Shown in pieces: positions 1 through 5,177 of a DNA stretch of 5,177 bases (position 1 is the first letter of the stretch; each line of letters opens with the position of its first letter). The notes beneath the pieces are model-generated. The model did no database searches and had not been told where the DNA came from. It saw only the letters and a program-made list of their open reading frames with translations. The stretch is from Actinomycetes bacterium. Lineage in GTDB: Bacteria; Actinomycetota; Coriobacteriia; Anaerosomatales; JAJZPX01. The stretch lies in assembly GCA_021811025.1 (NCBI GenBank), contig JAJZPX010000175.1:1-5177 (forward strand), in the 5' to 3' direction. The position numbers and the translations under genes are program-made.

Positions 1-18
1 GTTAGACACAGCCCCCGA

Positions 19-58
19 CAAGCAAACAGGCCAGGCACCGTTTCCGGTACCTGACCTG
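19..58 (-). terminator. Hairpin terminator of the initiator tRNA gene
   Basis: Read on the minus strand, a 14-bp stem (arms 45-58 and 27-40) closes a GAAA tetraloop (41-44) and is followed by a short T-rich tail at 26-19 (TTTGCTTG). It lies about 10 bases beyond the CCA end of the tRNA. Two of the 14 pairs are G-U wobbles in minus-strand RNA, whereas the same positions would be C-A mismatches in plus-strand RNA, so the structure is better preserved for minus-strand transcription. The plus-strand direction also has a T-rich tail (CTCTTTTCTT, 59-68), so it could additionally stop a plus-strand transcript entering from the left. Confidence 0.75.
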
Positions 59-67
59 CTCTTTTCT

Positions 68-144
<77 letters not shown>

Positions 145-173
145 ATATGCGGCCGCTCTCGCGGCGGAGAGTG

Positions 174-203
174 ACTATACCACGGGCCCGCGGAGGCCCG
201 CAA
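174..203 (-). promoter_or_regulatory. Probable promoter of the initiator tRNA
   Basis: On the minus strand there is a -10 box TATAGT (174-179) preceded by TGG, giving an extended -10, and a weak -35 TTGCGG (198-203) with an 18-base spacer. Transcription would start near position 167, about 23 bases before the mature tRNA 5' end at 144. The placement directly upstream of an isolated tRNA gene supports the call. The -35 match is poor, so the extended -10 probably does most of the work. Confidence 0.55.
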
Positions 204-218
204 CCCGAACGAGCGCCC

Positions 219-239
219 GGCGGACGGCGGACGGCGGAC
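219..239. repeat. 7-bp tandem repeat, three copies
   Basis: Three exact head-to-tail copies of GGCGGAC are followed by a partial GGAC (240-243). The repeat lies between the divergent promoters of the tRNA and the hydrolase operon, about 16 bases upstream of the tRNA -35 box. It may be only a slippage-prone GC-rich tract, or a set of phased protein-binding sites. The sequence alone does not decide. Confidence 0.6.
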
Positions 240-316
240 GGACACGGGTGTGTCCGCCGCCGAGCGGCCAAGGTTGTGGAGTTCTCGTGTAATCCCTGCT
301 TGGACCCCCAGAGCAA

Positions 317-346
317 TTGGTACTATCCGTCACGACCTGCTATTCT
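317..346 (+). promoter_or_regulatory. Probable promoter of the hydrolase-tldD-tldE unit
   Basis: A -35-like TTGGTA (317-322) and a -10-like TATTCT (341-346) are separated by 18 bases. The -10 is preceded by TGC, giving an extended -10 element. The predicted start is near 353, which leaves a leader of about 54 bases before the hydrolase ATG at 407. Each hexamer matches the housekeeping-sigma consensus at four of six bases. No other candidate as good was seen between the tRNA and this gene. Confidence 0.5.
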
Positions 347-354
347 GGGCTTCC

Positions 355-386
355 GGGCGCGCTAGCGTCTCTGTTGTTGCGCGTCC
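355..386 (+). other. Leader hairpin at the predicted mRNA 5' end
   Basis: Arms GGGCGCGC (355-362) and GCGCGTCC (379-386) pair over 8 bp with one G-U wobble and a 16-base loop. The stem would sit almost exactly at the predicted transcript 5' end and finish 6 bases before the ribosome site GAAGGG at 393-398. The wobble is a G-U only in plus-strand RNA. A 5' stabilising stem is one reading; chance in GC-rich DNA is another. Confidence 0.35.
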
Positions 387-406
387 TCATGTGAAGGGTT
401 CGGCGG

Positions 407-1696
407 ATGCGTCTGCACCACAAGCTGGCATATCGCACCATCGTCGCGCTGCTTCTCGCGGCGATCTCCCTCGCTCCGGCGCTCGCCTTCGGCGCTCCCT
501 CCACGGACACGACCGGCAGCGGAAGCGGCACCACGGCGCCCGCTCCCGACCCCACCCCCACTCCCGCCCCGAAGACCTCGCCGAAGGCCGCACCGGACAC
601 GGCAACGGGTTCCTCGTCCGACACCGGCTCGGCCATCCCCGCACCGCTCACGCCCGAGCAGAAGAAGTTCCGCGAGGAGCTGGCCAAGCGCCAGGCGCGC
701 CTCGACGCCCTGCAGACGCAGCTCGACGCGCTGGACGCCGAGCTGGAGATCGCGTCGGAGCGGTACAACGCCGCGAACGAGCAGCTCGCGCAGACGAAGA
801 AGAAGCTCGAAGTCACGCAGAAGGACCTCGAGAACGCGCAGGCCGCGTACCAGGAGCAGCTCGCCCTGCTCGAGGCGCGCATCCGCATCATGTACCAGGG
901 CAGTACGCTGGATGCCCTCGACGTGCTGCTCGACAGCGAGAACCTCGCGGACTTCGTCCGCCGGGTCACGTTCCTCAACCTCGTCAGCGAGAAGGACGCG
1001 AACCTCGCCGAGACGCTCGGCAACCAGCGCGACAGCATTCAGCAGTCGCTGCTCGACCTCAAGGACGCGAAGCTGCAGGCCGAACAGCTGGAGTTCCAGC
1101 TCAAGGCCCGGCGCATCGAGATCCAGCTCCGCATCCAGGAGCGCCAGCAGATGCTGGCCTCGGCGCAGGCGGACCTGCTGCAGCTGCTCGGGCAGCAGTC
1201 CACGCAGCGCCAGGCCGAGCAGGCCGCTCTCCTCAAGCAGATCCTCGCGGGCGCCGCGGGAGTAGGCGTCGTCGTCCAGCCCGGCTCACCCGTCGAGACC
1301 GCGCTCGCGTACCACGGCATCCCGTACGTCTGGGGCGGCGCCGATCCGTCCGGTTTCGACTGCTCCGGTCTCGTGATGTACGTCTTCGCCCAGCACGGCG
1401 TCGTCCTGCCGCACTACTCCGGGTCGCAGTTCCTGCTCGGGCTGCCGGTCGCGCCGCAGAACCTCCAGCCGAACGACGTCGTCTTCTTCGGCAACCCGGT
1501 GCACCACGTCGGCATCTACATGGGCAACGACTACTTCATCGAGGCGCCCCACACCGGCAGCTACGTCCGCGTCGCCCGGCTGTCGTCGCGCAGCGACTTC
1601 GCCGGCGCGCGCCGGTACCCGTGGCTGCCGAGGGTCGGCCCGATCTGGGGCGTCGGCTCGCCCGCCCCGAACCCGGGCAGCCTGCTCCCCAACTAG
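407..1696 (+). CDS. Secreted coiled-coil NlpC/P60 peptidoglycan hydrolase (CwlO/PcsB/RipC type)
   Basis: This 429-residue protein probably cuts peptide cross-links or stem peptides of peptidoglycan outside the membrane. Residues 1-10 are basic, 11-28 form a hydrophobic core, and cleavage is likely near residues 27-30 (ALAFGA). A low-complexity Pro/Thr/Ser/Ala linker covers about 31-80. A long helical coiled coil spans about 82-280. Inside it, about 160-192 (IMYQGSTLDALDVLL, then DFVRR and FLNLV) resembles the conserved segment of CwlO/PcsB-type proteins. The C-terminal NlpC/P60 domain (about 296-405) shows catalytic Cys319 in DCSG, His367 in HHVGIYMG, and likely third residue His382 in EAPHTG. 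The ATG at 407 has GAAGGG 8 bases upstream and leads straight into a signal peptide. Known relatives are held inactive by their coiled coil and activated by the FtsE-FtsX transporter; that regulation is inferred here. The family assignment is firm, the exact bond cut is not. Confidence 0.93.
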   Translation: MRLHHKLAYRTIVALLLAAISLAPALAFGAPSTDTTGSGSGTTAPAPDPTPTPAPKTSPKAAPDTATGSSSDTGSAIPAPLTPEQKKFREELAKRQARLDALQTQLDALDAELEIASERYNAANEQLAQTKKKLEVTQKDLENAQAAYQEQLALLEARIRIMYQGSTLDALDVLLDSENLADFVRRVTFLNLVSEKDANLAETLGNQRDSIQQSLLDLKDAKLQAEQLEFQLKARRIEIQLRIQERQQMLASAQADLLQLLGQQSTQRQAEQAALLKQILAGAAGVGVVVQPGSPVETALAYHGIPYVWGGADPSGFDCSGLVMYVFAQHGVVLPHYSGSQFLLGLPVAPQNLQPNDVVFFGNPVHHVGIYMGNDYFIEAPHTGSYVRVARLSSRSDFAGARRYPWLPRVGPIWGVGSPAPNPGSLLPN

Positions 1697-1731
1697 CGTC
1701 GCTGCCCGCCGCCGGGGGTACACATCCTGAC

Positions 1732-1739
1732 GAGGAGGG
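1732..1739 (+). promoter_or_regulatory. Ribosome binding site that decides the tldD start
   Basis: GAGGAGGG is a near-perfect Shine-Dalgarno site. It abuts the first possible in-frame GTG (1740) and lies 6 bases before the second GTG (1746). A ribosome cannot use the first with normal spacing, so 1746 is the better start and the protein is two residues shorter than the longest reading frame. Confidence 0.8.
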
Positions 1740-1745
1740 GTGCCC

Positions 1746-3197
1746 GTGAGTTTGCGTCCGTTCACCGACGCCTGTCTCGAAGCCGCCGCGCTGGCAGGCG
1801 CTTCCTACGCCGACGTCCGAGTGGTGGACCGCTCCGATCAGTCGCTGTCGGTCAGAACCGGGCGAGTGGAGGCGATCGAGTCCTCGAGTTCCTTCGGCTT
1901 CGGCGTGCGGGTGATCGCCGACGGCTGCTGGGGCTTCTCCTCGTCGTCCGAGGTGACCTTCGACGCGGCCGAGCGGATCGCGCGCGAGGCGGTCGCGATC
2001 GCGAAGGCGTCGGGCATGGCCGCCGGGAAGCCGGTGGAGCTGTCGCCCGTCGGGGCGTTCGAGGGGCGCTGGTCGGGCCCGTTCGAGATCGACCCGTTCG
2101 CGATCGGCGTCGACGAGAAGCTGGCGGTGCTGCTCGACGCGGACGCGGCGCTGCGGACTCAGGACGCGGTCAAGATCACCGAGGCCACGATGGGCTTCGT
2201 GAAGCTGTCGAAGACGTTCGCCTCGACCCTCGGCAGCTTCATCGAGCAGAGCTACGTCGAGTCCGGGGCCGGCATCACGGCGTACGCCGTCGGCGAGGGC
2301 GAGGTGCTCTCGCGCAGCTACCCCAACAGCCACGGAGGGCAGCACCTGCAGGGCGGCTGGGAGGTCGTCACCGCGCTCGACCTCTCCGCGCACGCCCCGC
2401 GCGTCGCGGAAGAGGCCGCGGCGCTGTTGCGGGCGAAGGAGTGCCCCGCGACCACCACCACGATCGTCATCGACGGCAGCCAGCTCGGGCTGCAGGTGCA
2501 CGAGTCGATCGGGCACCCCACGGAGCTCGACCGCGTGCTGGGCGACGAGGCCGCCTTCGCGGGCACCAGCTTCCTCACGCTGGCGGACGCCGGCAAGCTT
2601 CGGTACGGCTCGGAGCACGTGACCGTGACGGCCGACGCCACCGTCGCCGGCTCCCTCGGCAGCTTCGGGTGGGACGACGAGGGCGTGCCGGCGCAGCGCG
2701 AGGCGATAATCGAGCGCGGGCTCTTCCACGGCTTCCTCACGTCGCGCGAGAGCGCGCTCGTGCTCGGCCGAGCGAGCAACGGGTGCATGCGGGCGGACGG
2801 CTGGAACCGCATCCCGCTCATCCGCATGACGACCGTCTCGCTCGAGCCGGGCGCGGCCGGCAGCCTCGAGGACCTCATCGCCGACACGAAGGAAGGCATC
2901 TACCTCGAGACGAACAACAGCTGGTCGATCGACGACAAGCGGCTCAACTTCCAGTTCGCGACCGAGATCGGCTGGGAGATCCGCAACGGCAAGCGCGGCG
3001 CGATGATCAAGCGCCCGAACTACACCGGCATCACGCCGAAGTTCTGGGGCAGCTGCGACGCGGTTTGCGGGCCCGAGGAGTGGCGCGTGTGGGGCCTGCC
3101 CAACTGCGGCAAGGGACAGCCAATGCAGATCGCGCACGTCGCCCACGGCGCAGCGCCCGCGCGCTTCCGCGACGTGCAGGTGGGGGTGGGGCGATGA
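1746..3197 (+). CDS. tldD: TldD, catalytic metallopeptidase subunit of TldD/TldE
   Basis: This 483-residue protein is the zinc peptidase half of the TldD/TldE complex, a cytoplasmic closed chamber that degrades small unfolded peptides. In E. coli it removes the microcin B17 leader and degrades the CcdA antitoxin. The metal motif HESIGH is at residues 252-257 (zinc ligands His252 and His257, catalytic Glu253). The likely third ligand is Cys454 in PNCGKGQP, near the C-terminus. Other family landmarks are the GGWE segment at about 203-206, the GxxGxFGWDDEG region at about 302-313, and the ending HGAAPARFRDV. Length and order fit full-length TldD, with no break. The start is set by the ribosome site just upstream. 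It follows the hydrolase gene by about 50 bases without a terminator and overlaps tldE by four bases, so coupled translation is likely. The natural substrate in this organism is unknown; no RiPP precursor or antitoxin gene is visible nearby. Confidence 0.95.
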   Translation: MSLRPFTDACLEAAALAGASYADVRVVDRSDQSLSVRTGRVEAIESSSSFGFGVRVIADGCWGFSSSSEVTFDAAERIAREAVAIAKASGMAAGKPVELSPVGAFEGRWSGPFEIDPFAIGVDEKLAVLLDADAALRTQDAVKITEATMGFVKLSKTFASTLGSFIEQSYVESGAGITAYAVGEGEVLSRSYPNSHGGQHLQGGWEVVTALDLSAHAPRVAEEAAALLRAKECPATTTTIVIDGSQLGLQVHESIGHPTELDRVLGDEAAFAGTSFLTLADAGKLRYGSEHVTVTADATVAGSLGSFGWDDEGVPAQREAIIERGLFHGFLTSRESALVLGRASNGCMRADGWNRIPLIRMTTVSLEPGAAGSLEDLIADTKEGIYLETNNSWSIDDKRLNFQFATEIGWEIRNGKRGAMIKRPNYTGITPKFWGSCDAVCGPEEWRVWGLPNCGKGQPMQIAHVAHGAAPARFRDVQVGVGR

Positions 3198-4534
3198 ACT
3201 CGCTGTCGCGCGAAGACGCGCTGCGCCTCGCCGAGCGATGCCTCGGCCTCACCCAGGCGGACCAGGCCGAGGTCCTCGTCTACTCCACCGCCTCGTACCT
3301 CACGCGCTTCGCGGACAACCGCATCCACCAGAACGTCGGCGAGGAGAACCTGCAGGTCTCCGTGCGCGCGGTGCTCGGGAAACGCGTCGGCGTGGCGGGC
3401 ACGAACCGCATGGACGACGACGGCATCGCCGAGTGCTGCGCGAACGCGGTCGTCGCGGCGCGCAACGCCGTCGAGGACCCCGACTTCCCCGGCCTCCCCG
3501 CGCCGCAGCCGATCGAGCAGCGCGACCGCGTGCGAGACTCGACGCTGGAGTTCGACGCGCAGCGTCGGGCGGAAGCCGCTCGCGACCTCATCGACCAGTC
3601 GCGAATGCGCGGGCTTACGGCGGCCGGGCGCGTGGAGGCGTCGGCCACGACGGTCGCGGTCGCCAACTCGCTCGGCGTGCGCGTGGCGATGCCGCTCACG
3701 GAGGTGCGCGCGAGCGTGCTGTCGATGGGCGACAGCGGCTCGGGGTGGGCGGACTTCACGGGCGACGACGCGGACGCGCTTTCGGCCGAGGAGCTCGGCG
3801 AGGCCGCGGCCTCGCTGGCCGAGCGCTCGGCGGACCCGGGCTCGCTCGACCCGGGGACGCACACCGTCGTCCTCGCCCCGGACGCGGTCGCGACGATGCT
3901 GGACTTCCTCGCGTACACGGGCTTCTCGGCCAAGGCGGTGGCCGAGGGAAGCAGCTTCATGACCGGGCACCTCGGCGAGAAGGTCCTCTCGGAGCGCGTC
4001 ACGATCGCCGACGACGCGCTCGCCGGCGACGCGCTCGGCATGACGTTCGACTTCGAGGGCATGCCGAAGCGGCCCATCGAGCTCGTGCGCGAGGGCGTGG
4101 TGGTGGGCCCGGTGACCGACAGCTACTGGGCGGCGCGCACTGGCGCGGAGAACACGGGCGGCGCGCTGCCGGCGCCCAACACGTTCGGCCCCATGCCGCT
4201 GAACCTCCGGCTCGCCGCGGGCGACGCGTCCGAGGACGAGATGATCGCGTCGGTGAAGCGCGGAGTGTACGTCACGCGGTTCCACTACGTGAACGTCGAG
4301 GACCCCACCCGCGCCGTCCTCACCGGCATGACGCGCGACGGCACCTTCCTCATCGAGGACGGCAAGCTGGGGCGGCCCGTGAAGAACCTGCGCTTCACGC
4401 AGAGCGCGGTCGAGGCGCTCGCGAACGTGCTCGCGGTGGGCGAGCACCGGCGCTACGCCGGAGACGAGGGGTCTCCTCCGTTCGTCCCGCCGCTGCTCCT
4501 CGAGAAGTTCGACTTCACCGGCCAGACGCGCTAG
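3194..4534 (+). CDS. tldE: TldE/PmbA, non-catalytic partner of TldD
   Basis: This 446-residue protein of the TldD/PmbA family lacks HExxxH and the C-terminal cysteine ligand, as expected for TldE, which pairs with TldD to close the peptide chamber. The N-terminal domain (about 1-130) contains TRFADNRIHQNV, the typical start of the family fold. The middle has MLDFLAYTGFSAKAVAEG (235-252) and GHLGEKV, which sits where TldD has its metal site. The C-terminal part has GGALPAPNTFGP (322-333), YVTRFHYVN and KNLRFTQS. The frame is open far upstream into tldD, but the ATG at 3194 overlaps the tldD stop as ATGA and gives a normal family N-terminus. The preceding GGTGGGGGTGGGG is a poor ribosome site, consistent with reinitiation by ribosomes finishing tldD. 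The TAG stop lies inside a perfect inverted repeat. Confidence is high for the family, slightly lower for the exact name. Confidence 0.93.
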   Translation: MNSLSREDALRLAERCLGLTQADQAEVLVYSTASYLTRFADNRIHQNVGEENLQVSVRAVLGKRVGVAGTNRMDDDGIAECCANAVVAARNAVEDPDFPGLPAPQPIEQRDRVRDSTLEFDAQRRAEAARDLIDQSRMRGLTAAGRVEASATTVAVANSLGVRVAMPLTEVRASVLSMGDSGSGWADFTGDDADALSAEELGEAAASLAERSADPGSLDPGTHTVVLAPDAVATMLDFLAYTGFSAKAVAEGSSFMTGHLGEKVLSERVTIADDALAGDALGMTFDFEGMPKRPIELVREGVVVGPVTDSYWAARTGAENTGGALPAPNTFGPMPLNLRLAAGDASEDEMIASVKRGVYVTRFHYVNVEDPTRAVLTGMTRDGTFLIEDGKLGRPVKNLRFTQSAVEALANVLAVGEHRRYAGDEGSPPFVPPLLLEKFDFTGQTR

Positions 4535-4568
4535 TGCCTGCTTGCGGACTTCCGCAAGCAGGCACTAG
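4531..4568 (+). terminator. Perfect 17-bp inverted repeat over the tldE stop; possible terminator without T tract
   Basis: Arms 4531-4547 and 4552-4568 are exact reverse complements over 17 bp with the four-base loop ACTT. The tldE stop codon TAG (4532-4534) is inside the left arm. Neither strand has a T-run after the stem: the plus side continues GACCGTCCGTGG. It may end the tldE transcript as a stem-only terminator of the kind proposed in some high-GC actinobacteria, block 3' exonucleases, or be a short palindromic repeat element. The structure is certain; the role is inferred. Confidence 0.65.
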
Positions 4569-4611
4569 GACCGTCCGTGGAGATCGCGCCGCGAGACGCT
4601 CGCGCGGAAAG

Positions 4612-4644
4612 AGAGCCCGGGCCTACTTCGTCGGCCCGGGCTCT
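4612..4644. terminator. Perfect 12-bp hairpin, possible terminator
   Basis: Arms AGAGCCCGGGCC (4612-4623) and GGCCCGGGCTCT (4633-4644) pair perfectly around a nine-base loop. In plus-strand RNA the stem is followed by GAAGAAGAAA with no U tract. In minus-strand RNA it is followed by CTTTCC, a weak tail. It lies about 44 bases after the first inverted repeat and 6 bases before the next. It could be a back-up terminator for the tldE transcript or part of a larger structured element. Confidence 0.5.
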
Positions 4645-4650
4645 GAAGAA

Positions 4651-4697
4651 GAAACCGGCCCCGTTGTGGAGGGGCGCCACGCGGAAGGGCCGGTTTC
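4651..4697 (+). terminator. 11-bp hairpin with nested stem, probable terminator
   Basis: Arms GAAACCGGCCC (4651-4661) and GGGCCGGTTTC (4687-4697) pair exactly. The 25-base interior contains a second stem, GTGG (4666-4669) with CCAC (4677-4680). The A-rich left base and the TTTCCTC at the right base give the A-tract/U-tract outline of a bidirectional terminator. Of the three strong hairpins here this is the most terminator-like for plus-strand transcription. Confidence 0.55.
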
Positions 4698-4793
4698 CTC
4701 ATGTCAGGAGTTCTTGGTCTTGTCTTCGAAGCCTAGGCCTCCCGACACTCCAGTTATCGGAGTGTGCCAAGCCCGCCTTTAGCCGGCTTCACC

Positions 4794-4799
4794 TATAGT
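4794..4799 (+). promoter_or_regulatory. Possible -10 box of the downstream gene
   Basis: TATAGT matches the -10 consensus at five of six bases and is identical to the -10 proposed for the tRNA. Transcription would begin near 4806. No good -35 is present at the expected distance; 4771-4776 reads GCCCGC. The call therefore rests on the -10 box and its position just before a gene. If it is real, the leader is about 32 bases to the ATG at 4838. Confidence 0.3.
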
Positions 4800-4837
4800 G
4801 ACGAAGGACACTGGTGCAGGCAGAGGGGCCTGTGAGC

Positions 4838-5177
4838 ATGGATGATGGATCGATGGAAGCCGGCCTCGCGCGGAGTCGAGCGCGCCTCGCGCTGACCCTG
4901 GCCGCGGCCGTCGCGCTCGTGTCGGCAGCGCTCTGGCTCGCCGTCGTCAACGCGCGCCCGGTGCCGAAGCGTCGGCCGGTCCCGCCCAAGCCGGCCTCCA
5001 CGCCCGTCTTCGTGCCGCGCACGGACCTCAAGGTGACCGCCGTGCCGATCGCCACGCCGATCTTCGCGATGTACCGGAGCCTTCCGCTGTACCTGCCGGT
5101 CAAGCCCAAGGCGATCAGCCTCATCGCCTTCCACCAGGCCGGCTCCGTCCCGGTCGCCCTCCACATGCGCCCGCTCG
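4838..5177 (+). CDS. Membrane-anchored extracytoplasmic protein of unknown function, cut by window edge
   Basis: An open frame of 113 complete codons runs off the right end, so only the N-terminus is seen. A short cytoplasmic head with arginines (residues 1-16) is followed by one hydrophobic segment at about 17-37 (LALTLAAAVALVSAALWLAVV). A Pro/Arg/Lys-rich stretch comes next at about 38-55, and then the start of an extracytoplasmic domain containing PIFAMYRSLPLYLPV and AFHQAGSVPVALHM. This looks like a signal anchor followed by a secreted domain; I cannot name the family from this part. ATG 4838 has GAGGGG (4823-4828) 9 bases upstream. GTG 4814, with GAAGGA (4803-4808) 5 bases upstream, is a credible alternative adding eight residues; GTG 4832 is too close to its site. 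The hairpins between it and tldE suggest a separate transcript. The minus-strand frames here lack such architecture. Confidence 0.75.
   Translation, partial: MDDGSMEAGLARSRARLALTLAAAVALVSAALWLAVVNARPVPKRRPVPPKPASTPVFVPRTDLKVTAVPIATPIFAMYRSLPLYLPVKPKAISLIAFHQAGSVPVALHMRPL

Larger units (their letters stand above)
4535..4837. other. Structured intergenic region after tldE
   Basis: These 303 bases hold no supportable gene. They contain three strong inverted repeats at 4531-4568, 4612-4644 and 4651-4697. A smaller stem follows, with arms ACACTCC (4745-4751) and GGAGTGT (4759-4765). A possible closing pair, GAAGCC (4728-4733) with GGCTTC (4785-4790), surrounds that smaller stem. I could not match the fold to a riboswitch class I know. 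The right end carries the promoter-like and ribosome-site sequences of the next gene. A small reading frame at 4577-4798 runs straight through the hairpins and is not believed. Confidence 0.6.

Noticed and set aside
340..1038. Minus-strand Ser/Arg-rich frame opposite the hydrolase
   Set aside because: Composition mirrors the coiled-coil codons of the plus strand; no domain is present and it would overlap the operon promoter.
1725..1736. TCCT/AGGA mini-hairpin that could mask the tldD ribosome site
   Set aside because: Only four base pairs; too weak to claim as a regulatory element.
1740..1745. Upstream GTG as tldD start
   Set aside because: It directly abuts the Shine-Dalgarno sequence, leaving no spacer; GTG 1746 has proper spacing.
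250..1749. Plus-strand 499-codon frame over the hydrolase
   Set aside because: It is the wrong frame of the same DNA: Arg/Pro-rich low-complexity product, while the 407-1696 frame gives a signal peptide, coiled coil and NlpC/P60 catalytic residues.
1536..3146. Long minus-strand open frame (536 codons) opposite tldD
   Set aside because: It is a shadow of GC-rich coding DNA: Arg/Ala/Val-rich, no recognisable domain, and fully antisense to an intact conserved gene.
3020..4447. Long minus-strand open frame opposite tldE
   Set aside because: It has the same shadow character, rich in Arg, His, Val and Ala without motifs; the plus strand carries a complete TldE.
4577..4798. Small plus-strand frame of 73 codons after tldE
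   Set aside because: It runs through two perfect hairpins, has no good ribosome site and no recognisable sequence.

Overview
This window is GC-rich bacterial chromosomal DNA. Genes carry Shine-Dalgarno sites, start at ATG or GTG, and strongly prefer G or C at third codon positions. The GC-rich coding style, the secreted coiled-coil NlpC/P60 hydrolase and the actinobacterial-looking TldE C-terminus suggest an actinobacterium, possibly of the Coriobacteriia side. That placement is a guess from style and is not proved by any marker here.

Layout. At the left, on the minus strand, is an initiator tRNA (tRNA-fMet, CAU) with an encoded CCA end, its own promoter on the right and a strong hairpin terminator on the left. 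A small intergenic region with a 7-bp tandem repeat follows, then a plus-strand promoter. Next come three plus-strand genes, probably one transcription unit: a secreted coiled-coil NlpC/P60 peptidoglycan hydrolase of CwlO/PcsB type; tldD, the catalytic metallopeptidase subunit with HExxxH and a distal Cys; and tldE (pmbA), the subunit without the metal motif. tldD and tldE overlap by ATGA, as expected for a translationally coupled heterodimer. The gap between the hydrolase and tldD is about 50 bases with no terminator.

After tldE lies about 300 bases of non-coding DNA packed with inverted repeats. The first is a perfect 17-bp stem that contains the tldE stop codon. A perfect 12-bp stem, an 11-bp stem with a nested stem, and a smaller structured stretch follow. 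A new plus-strand gene then begins and runs off the right edge. It encodes a membrane-anchored protein with a Pro/Arg/Lys-rich linker and an extracytoplasmic region that I cannot assign.

How the genes relate: the hydrolase would cut peptidoglycan peptides outside the cell, while TldD/TldE is a cytoplasmic peptidase that clears or matures small unfolded peptides. No direct functional link between them is visible beyond their shared direction and likely shared transcript. I see no convincing new multi-gene system. The most unusual parts are the inverted-repeat cluster after tldE, including the stop codon buried in a perfect stem, and the strand-asymmetric G-U pairing in the tRNA terminator.
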